From JASLBX01 sp036373915 (GTDB lineage: Bacteria > Actinomycetota > Actinomycetes > Jiangellales > Jiangellaceae): DNA of 57,265 bases. The position numbers and the translations under genes were made by a program. Positions within the stretch are counted from its first letter, which is position 1. Each line of letters opens with the position of its first letter. The DNA is taken from assembly GCA_036373915.1 (NCBI GenBank), contig DASUUU010000147.1, forward strand, positions 1 to 57,265, given 5' to 3'. The notes beneath the pieces were generated by a model. That model saw only the letters and a program-made list of their open reading frames with translations, was not told the DNA's origin and made no database searches. Below, piece after piece: positions 50,232 to 57,265 of this stretch.

Positions 50232-50900
50232 ATGTCGCTCTCATTCGAGGAGGCCGCCATTACTGCCAGCATCAGCCCGGAGTCGTGGGCCTACGCCGAG
50301 GGCTTCGTCGAGGAGGACAAGGTCATCACGCGGGCCCGACAACGGGCCGCCGAGGTCGGAGCAGTACCCGTCGGGCAGGGCGCGGGCGTGACGTTGCGCC
50401 TGCTCGCGGCGGCGATCGAGGCACGCACCGTTGTCGAGATCGGCACCGGCGCCGGAGTCTCAGGTCTCTACCTGCTTGCCGGAATGCGCCCCGATGGAGT
50501 TCTGACCAGCGTCGATATCGAATCCGAACACCAACGGCTGGCCCGTGAGGCGTTCACAGAGGCCGGCGTACCCCACAACCGCACCCGGTTGATCACAGGG
50601 GCGGCGCTGGACGTCCTGCCGCGCCTGACCGACGGCGCATACGACCTGGTGTTCTGTGACGCCGAGAAGGCCGAGTACGCCGAGTATCTCCGGCAGGCCC
50701 TAAGGCTGCTCCGGCTCGGCGGCATCGTCGCTTTCGACAACGCGCTGTGGCACGACCGCGTCGCCGACCCCGCGCAGCGCGACCCCGACACCGTCACGAT
50801 CCGCGAACTCGGCAAGGCGGTGCGTGACGACGAGTCGCTGCTGCCGGCGCTGCTGCCCGTTGGCGATGGGCTGCTGGTGGCCATCAAGCGCGACAGCTGA
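50232..50900 (+). CDS. SAM-dependent O-methyltransferase (Rv1220c type)
   Basis: 222 aa from ATG 50232; TCTAAG lies 7 nt upstream, consistent with a leaderless start divergent from sigE. Class I catechol-type O-methyltransferase fold: VVEIGTGAGVSGLYLLAG SAM-binding motif I (about 66-83), LTSVDIESEH (SAM ribose Asp), LVFCDAEKAEYAEYL (metal-site Asp) and FDNALWHDRV. Substrate unknown. Its location next to sigE matches mycobacterial Rv1220c. Confidence 0.9.
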   Translation: MSLSFEEAAITASISPESWAYAEGFVEEDKVITRARQRAAEVGAVPVGQGAGVTLRLLAAAIEARTVVEIGTGAGVSGLYLLAGMRPDGVLTSVDIESEHQRLAREAFTEAGVPHNRTRLITGAALDVLPRLTDGAYDLVFCDAEKAEYAEYLRQALRLLRLGGIVAFDNALWHDRVADPAQRDPDTVTIRELGKAVRDDESLLPALLPVGDGLLVAIKRDS

Positions 50901-50963
50901 CCCGTCGGGCGAGCGGGTCGATCGAGCGGGATGATTCCGCTCGGCGTCGGCGATGATAGGTGT

Positions 50964-51515
50964 GTGGCGCACCTGATCCGCCCGACGGTGGCAGTTCACA
51001 AGTCCTGGCTCGCGGCCCTCGAGGAGCCCGGGTACGAGCCGGCCTGGGCCGAATACCTCGATACCGAGCGGCTTCGTGACGAGTCCGCGTTCGCTGCATA
51101 CGTGGCCTCGCAGCTTGCCGAGGCGGACGAGGACGCCCCACGGCCGACCGGATGGGTTCCGTCCACGTACCTGTGGTTCGTCGAGGGCGACGAGTTTGTG
51201 GGGCGGCTGTCGATCCGGCACCGGTTGACCCCGTGGCTCCGCGACTACGGCGGCCACGTGGGTTACGACGTGCGGCCGTCGGCCCGGCGCCGCGGGCACG
51301 CGACCGCGATGCTGCAACAGGCTCTGCCCTGGTGCCGGGACCTCGGCATCGATCCGGCCCTTGTCACCTGTGATGTCGACAATCTCGCGTCCCGGCGGGT
51401 AATAGAGAAGGCAGGCGGGCAGTTCGAGGATCGGCGCGACGGCAAGCTCCGGTTCTGGGTACCCTCCGGCGGAACCCGGTTGGATCAGAGCTTGACGCGG
51501 TCCGGGCGCGAGTAG
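50964..51515 (+). CDS. GNAT-family N-acetyltransferase
   Basis: 183 aa from GTG 50964 (GATGAT 6 nt upstream suggests a leaderless start; an open ATG at 50931 adds 11 codons). Acetyl-CoA-binding motif VGYDVRPSARRRGHATAML (about 100-118, V-x-x-x-x-R-x-x-G), then CDVDNLASRRVIEKAGGQFED in the C-terminal part. Like RimJ/YjdJ-type acetyltransferases, the substrate could be a protein terminus or small amine. The stop overlaps the convergent fdhD end by 31 bp. Confidence 0.85.
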   Translation: MAHLIRPTVAVHKSWLAALEEPGYEPAWAEYLDTERLRDESAFAAYVASQLAEADEDAPRPTGWVPSTYLWFVEGDEFVGRLSIRHRLTPWLRDYGGHVGYDVRPSARRRGHATAMLQQALPWCRDLGIDPALVTCDVDNLASRRVIEKAGGQFEDRRDGKLRFWVPSGGTRLDQSLTRSGRE

Positions 51516-52279
51516 ACGTTCATGCCGCCGTCCCGAACGAAGCCGAGCAAGGTCAGCCCACACTCATTCGCGAGCTCGACGGCCAGGCTGGACGGCGCGG
51601 AGACGGCTGCCAGAGCTGGAATCCCTGCGTTCACCGCCTTGTGGACCAGCTCGAACGACGCCCGACCGCTGACCTGCACGACATGACCGGCGAGCGGTAG
51701 CCGATCATCACGCAGCGCCGCGCCGACGACCTTGTCGACAGCGTTGTGGCGACCGACGTCCTCGCGCACGTAGACCGGCTCGCCGGTAACGGTGAACACT
51801 CCGGCGGCGTGCAGGCCCCCTGTCCGATCGAAGGCGCGCTGGTGGGCCCGCAACAGATCGGGCAGCTTGGCAAGAGTATCGAGTTCGAGCGTCATCCGAT
51901 CATCACCGACCGCCCAGCGAAGAGCGTCCCGAGTTTCAACGATGGTGTCCGCGCCGCAAACTCCGCAGGCGCTGGTCGTGGCGAACGCCCGCGGGGCCGG
52001 CGGTTCGATCCCATCGGCCAGGACCACCTCGACGGTGTTCTGCTCGTCGCGGCACAACCGCATGCCCACGATGTCGGCGGACTGCGTCACCGCTCCCTCG
52101 CTGACCAGCCACCCGGCCACCAGGTCGAAGTCGGCGCCCGGTGTCCGCATGGTGAGCGTCACGGCGGCCTCGCCCACCCGCACGACGAGCGGCTCCTCGA
52201 CGGCGACCGTGTCCGCGCGGGCGGCGGTACGTCCGTCTCGGATCCGAACGACCCGGTGGCGCGCAGTCACCCGTCCCAT
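51485..52279 (-). CDS. fdhD: FdhD sulfurtransferase for formate dehydrogenase maturation
   Basis: 264 aa from ATG 52279 (upstream codons in frame lie in the GC repeat). FdhD transfers sulfur from a cysteine desulfurase to the Mo-bis-MGD cofactor, via the Cys loop TTSACGVCG (about 115-123) seen here. EEPLVVRVGE, GADFDLVAGWLV, EDVGRHNAVDKV and SGRASFELVHKA are family motifs. Divergent from the molybdoenzyme at 52441, its likely client. Confidence 0.93.
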   Translation of the reverse strand: MGRVTARHRVVRIRDGRTAARADTVAVEEPLVVRVGEAAVTLTMRTPGADFDLVAGWLVSEGAVTQSADIVGMRLCRDEQNTVEVVLADGIEPPAPRAFATTSACGVCGADTIVETRDALRWAVGDDRMTLELDTLAKLPDLLRAHQRAFDRTGGLHAAGVFTVTGEPVYVREDVGRHNAVDKVVGAALRDDRLPLAGHVVQVSGRASFELVHKAVNAGIPALAAVSAPSSLAVELANECGLTLLGFVRDGGMNVYSRPDRVKL

Positions 52280-52289
52280 GGTCCCCAGT

Positions 52290-52331
52290 CTGCCCTGTCC
52301 TGGCTGCCCTGTCCTGGCTGCCCTGTCCTGG
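52290..52331. repeat. Three 14-bp tandem repeats
   Basis: CTGCCCTGTCCTGG is repeated three times without mismatch (52290-52303, 52304-52317, 52318-52331) in the 161-bp divergent spacer between fdhD and the molybdoenzyme. Copy number may vary between strains. It lies 11 bp before the fdhD start (reading minus) and may form part of its promoter or leader. Confidence 0.9.
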
Positions 52332-52440
52332 CGGCCGAGTCCGCGGATCAGCCGCGGCCGGGCAGGGCGGGGATCGGCGCCGTGCAACCTGGGTGCCGAC
52401 GGCCCTTCAAGACGGCCGCCGATGGCCGTACCGTCAAGGT

Positions 52441-54706
<2,266 letters not shown>

Positions 54707-54735
<29 letters not shown>

Positions 54736-54786
54736 CCACATGCATGCGGGCAGGTAGGTAAGTCGCACCGCCTGCCGAACGTGATC
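54707..54786. repeat. Family A palindromic repeat, copy 3 (80 bp)
   Basis: Left arm GATCACGTTCGGCAGGCGG (54707-54725) and right arm CCGCCTGCCGAACGTGATC (54768-54786) are perfect 19-bp inverted repeats; length is the same 80 bp as copy 1, and the core again has CATGCATGCGG. The left end supplies the last codons and the TAG stop of the molybdoenzyme; the right end is 2 bp from the pepA stop. Confidence 0.9.
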
Positions 54787-54788
54787 GT

Positions 54789-56306
54789 TCAGCTGGGCGA
54801 GAGCCAGTAGAGAAGAGTGCGGACGCCGAACGCCGTACCACCCTTGACGAGTTCGTCGGAATCCCCGTCGGAGCGGCCCGTTCCGGCGATGTCCAGGTGC
54901 GCCCAGGGCACGTCGCGCGCGAATCGCTCGAGGAACAACGCCGCGGTGATCGAGCCGCCACCCATCTTGCGAGTCTCGATGTGGGCCACGTCGGCCACGT
55001 CCGACTCCAGCGCTTCGCGGTAGTCGGGTACGAGCGGCATCCGCCACAGCTTCTCGCCGCCCGCCGCGCCCGCCGTGACGAGTTCATCGGCGAGCGAGTC
55101 CGACGTGGAGTACAGCGCGGCGTGCCGGCGGCCGAGGGCGACCGTCGCCGCTCCGGTCAGGGTGGCCACGTCGACGATCATGTCGGGGTCCTTCGTCGCG
55201 ACCGCGTAACCGATGGCATCGGCCAGCACGAGGCGGCCCTCGGCATCGGTGTTGCGCACTTCGACGGTGGTTCCGTCATACTGCCGGATCACGTCGCTCG
55301 GGCGCTGCGCGCTGCCGCTGGGTAGGTTCTCCGCCGCCGGGACGAGGCCGGTGACGCGCAGTGGGCACCCCAGCGCACGCAGGGCCGAGAGCACACCGAT
55401 GACGACCGCACCGCCTGACATGTCGGTCTTCATGGCGACCATCGAATCGCGAGGCTTGAGCGACAACCCGCCGCTGTCGTACGTGATGCCCTTGCCGACG
55501 AGCACGACATGCGGCGTGTTGGGGCCGGCGTGTGGGGGCGAGTAGGTCAGCTCGATGAGCCGCGGCGGGCGCTCTGACCCCATTCCGACGGCCACGATGC
55601 CGCCGAAACCCTCGTCGGCAAGCTCGTTCTCGTCCCAGATCCGGACGTCGAGGCCGCGGCGATCAGCGGCGATCCGCGCCTGATCGGCGAGCCAGCTCGG
55701 ATCCTTAATGTTCGATGGCGTGTGTACCAGGTCGCGGGCGAACCAGGCCGCGCCGGCGACAGTGGCCGCGGCATCGACCGCTACCGCCTGTTCTGGTGTC
55801 GAGCCCGTGAGCACCAACGCCCCCACCGGGGACTTCGCCGGGCCGCGGACCCGCCACCCGTACGAAGCCAGTACGACGCCTTCCACGAAAGCTCGCAGCT
55901 CGGCGTCCCCCCCTCCGCTGGTGACCGTGCTGGCCAGCCGCTCCATGCCGCGAGCCGCCCTCGCGACGGCGGCGCCGGCCTTGCGGAACGCGGCCGGCGA
56001 TCCGTCGCCGACGCCGACGAGCACGACGCGCGAGATGTCACCGGTGCCAGGCAGCCGGAGCAGCTCGCCGGCCCTTCCGGTCTTGTCCTCACGGCGCAAC
56101 GCCTCCGCGGCGTCGACCGACTGGACCTCGGCCAGCACCTCCGATCCGGCGCCGATTCGCGGTCCGTCAGCGGAATCGGGCCACACGGGAACAGCGATCG
56201 CCGAGGCGCGGACGTCCAGCAGGCCGCCGGGATCGTGTTCCACGGCCGGTGGGGTCACGGTGATCATTGCGGACGCGGTTTTCTCAGCCGACACGGCGGG
56301 CTCCAT
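54789..56306 (-). CDS. pepA: Leucyl aminopeptidase (M17, PepA)
   Basis: 505 aa from ATG 56306 (MEPAVSAEKT); ATG 56348 and ATG 56267 are alternatives and no strong Shine-Dalgarno decides. The C-terminal M17 catalytic domain has VGKGITYDSGGLSLKP (Lys and Asp metal ligands), AMKTDMSGGA and NTDAEGRLVLADA, with the bicarbonate-site Arg. The N-terminal domain (about 40-170) is the M17 regulatory macro-like fold. A cytoplasmic hexamer that trims N-terminal residues and, in some bacteria, binds DNA. Convergent with the molybdoenzyme gene. Confidence 0.93.
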   Translation of the reverse strand: MEPAVSAEKTASAMITVTPPAVEHDPGGLLDVRASAIAVPVWPDSADGPRIGAGSEVLAEVQSVDAAEALRREDKTGRAGELLRLPGTGDISRVVLVGVGDGSPAAFRKAGAAVARAARGMERLASTVTSGGGDAELRAFVEGVVLASYGWRVRGPAKSPVGALVLTGSTPEQAVAVDAAATVAGAAWFARDLVHTPSNIKDPSWLADQARIAADRRGLDVRIWDENELADEGFGGIVAVGMGSERPPRLIELTYSPPHAGPNTPHVVLVGKGITYDSGGLSLKPRDSMVAMKTDMSGGAVVIGVLSALRALGCPLRVTGLVPAAENLPSGSAQRPSDVIRQYDGTTVEVRNTDAEGRLVLADAIGYAVATKDPDMIVDVATLTGAATVALGRRHAALYSTSDSLADELVTAGAAGGEKLWRMPLVPDYREALESDVADVAHIETRKMGGGSITAALFLERFARDVPWAHLDIAGTGRSDGDSDELVKGGTAFGVRTLLYWLSPS

Positions 56307-56381
56307 GGTTGTCCGGGGGGATTCAACGGCGTGGCCCCGGCCGCACACCGACCGGGGCCTCGCAACTTCGGGCCATCGCCT

Positions 56382-56549
56382 TCAGCCGACGGCGACCTTC
56401 AGCGCATCACCGAGCGCGTTGGCCTCTTCGGCAGACAACTCGACGACGAGCCGCCCTCCACCCTCGAGCGGGACGCGCATGACGATGCCGCGACCCTCCT
56501 TGGTGACCTCGAGTGGCCCATCACCAGTCCGCGGCTTCATCGCCGCCAT
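56382..56549 (-). CDS. DUF3117 small conserved protein
   Basis: 55 aa, start ATG 56549 with AAGGGG 7 nt upstream. Sequence starts MAAMKPRTGDGPLEVTKEG and ends with GDALKVAVG, and includes MRVPLEGGGRLVVELSA, all diagnostic for DUF3117, a family of about 55 residues found in almost all actinomycetes (mycobacterial Rv1211). It is cytoplasmic and of unknown function. It lies just upstream of pepA in the same orientation, about 75 bp from its start. Confidence 0.93.
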   Translation of the reverse strand: MAAMKPRTGDGPLEVTKEGRGIVMRVPLEGGGRLVVELSAEEANALGDALKVAVG

Positions 56550-56719
56550 CCGCGCACCCCTTCCTCTTCAAGCGCACACGCGGGCCCCCAGACGTCGGGC
56601 GACGGTCCCGCGTGCGTCACGATGGCACCCATTATCCCCGATCCGGCCGTGCGGTGGGAGCCACCACCCCCGGGTCGGTCACACATCATGTCGGACCGAC
56701 CAGGCAGGATATGAAGGTC

Positions 56720-57265
56720 ATGAATGCCAGATCCGCGCTCTTCGACCTGTACGGCGACCATCTGCGGTCGCGCGGCGGGTCGGCGCCGGTCGCCTCACTC
56801 GTCGCTCTGCTGGCGCCGCTTGGCATCGCGGCTCCCGCGGTGCGGACCGCCGTGTCGAGGATGGTCAAGCAGGGCTGGCTGCAGCCGGTCAAGCTCGTAG
56901 GGGCCGCCGGGTATGCGCTCACACCGCGGGCCGAACACCGTCTCGACAACGCCGCGGCACGCATCTACCGGACCACCTCCAACGACGAATGGGACGGCTA
57001 CTGGCACCTGATCATCCCCGACCGTCCGAACGACCGGGCGGCCCGCGAACGGCTGCGCAGCGGGCTGGCGTACCTCGGGTACGCACCGTTGGGCGACGGC
57101 ACGTGGCTCGCCGCGCGCCCGTCACGGGAGCTCACGGCTCTGCTGCAGAGCGAACGCATCACCGCGGAAGGCTTTCTTGCCCGGCACCAGGACGACGACG
57201 CAGCGCTGATCCGGCGAGCCTGGGATCTCAATGCGGTCGGGCGGTCGTACCGCCGATGGCTTACC
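56720..57265 (+). CDS. PaaX-family transcriptional regulator (3' end off the window)
   Basis: 182 codons seen, open to the right edge. Start ATG 56720 gives MNARSALFDLYGDHLRSRGG, the family N-terminus; GGATAT at 56707-56712 sits 7 nt upstream as a -10, so leaderless is likely; ATG 56711 is in frame but less typical. Winged helix with APAVRTAVSRMVKQGWLQ (about 40-57), then the PaaX core DEWDGYWHLIIPD and GTWLAARPS. PaaX represses phenylacetate catabolism in other bacteria; here the target is unknown. Confidence 0.9.
   Translation, partial: MNARSALFDLYGDHLRSRGGSAPVASLVALLAPLGIAAPAVRTAVSRMVKQGWLQPVKLVGAAGYALTPRAEHRLDNAAARIYRTTSNDEWDGYWHLIIPDRPNDRAARERLRSGLAYLGYAPLGDGTWLAARPSRELTALLQSERITAEGFLARHQDDDAALIRRAWDLNAVGRSYRRWLT

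Overview
The window is chromosomal DNA of a high-GC Gram-positive actinomycete. The evidence is strong G/C bias at third codon positions, many GTG starts, frequent leaderless-type starts with a -10 hexamer 6-9 nt before the start codon, and actinobacteria-restricted families (AdnAB, UvrD2 with HRDC, DUF3107, DUF3117, DUF6758, MoeZ). Gene order in two blocks matches from memory the Mycobacterium uvrD2-nudC-adnAB-ATL-moeZ-TetR-DUF3107-ferritin-like-rhlE block and the OMT-sigE-rseA-htrA-tatB-mrp block. A non-mycobacterial lineage (Jiangellales or Propionibacteriales type) is my best guess; the sequence does not settle it.

Layout. 1-450: the upstream region of a minus-strand gene whose start lies just outside the left edge. 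It has a WhiB7-type promoter overlapping the uvrD2 stop, a 77-codon leader ORF, an intrinsic terminator, then a perfect Shine-Dalgarno at the edge, so the missing gene is probably whiB7/wblC. 445-19,103: DNA-repair and nucleotide block: uvrD2, an HTH-MurA fusion, nudC, deoD, an EEP-family phosphohydrolase, a secreted 5'-nucleotidase, tesB, adnB-adnA, an ATL protein and a flippase/pseudokinase fusion. 19,217-25,351: moeZ, an alpha/beta hydrolase, a small acidic protein, TetR, DUF3107, a ferritin-like protein and a DEAD-box helicase. 25,582-30,692: L,D-transpeptidase, a hydrolase coupled to an RsbW-like ATPase, and the DUF6758-PHP-marC-recB-like operon. 30,912-36,441: a two-component system facing a RseB-like/ABC/NUDIX operon. 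36,428-40,813: PLP enzyme, a membrane protein, HNH, PlsC and a lipoprotein. 40,973-44,103: TPP riboswitch and ykoE-ykoD-ykoC thiamine-precursor ECF transporter. 44,220-50,900: marR, mrp, then the envelope-stress operon sigE-rseA-rseB-htrA with tatB and a divergent O-methyltransferase. 50,964-57,265: GNAT, fdhD, a YdeP-type molybdoenzyme, pepA, DUF3117 and a PaaX-type regulator cut by the right edge.

The most striking non-coding pattern is that every convergent gene pair with more than about 100 bp between stops carries a palindromic or repeated element. There are three copies of an 80-bp family (A), two of a 105-118-bp family (B), and one array with 32-bp periodicity. Other signals are a six-box TCAYCTGATCG array upstream of the DUF6758 operon and two tandem GGAAC-type ECF promoters before sigE. 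No rRNA, tRNA, CRISPR array, prophage or transposase gene was seen.
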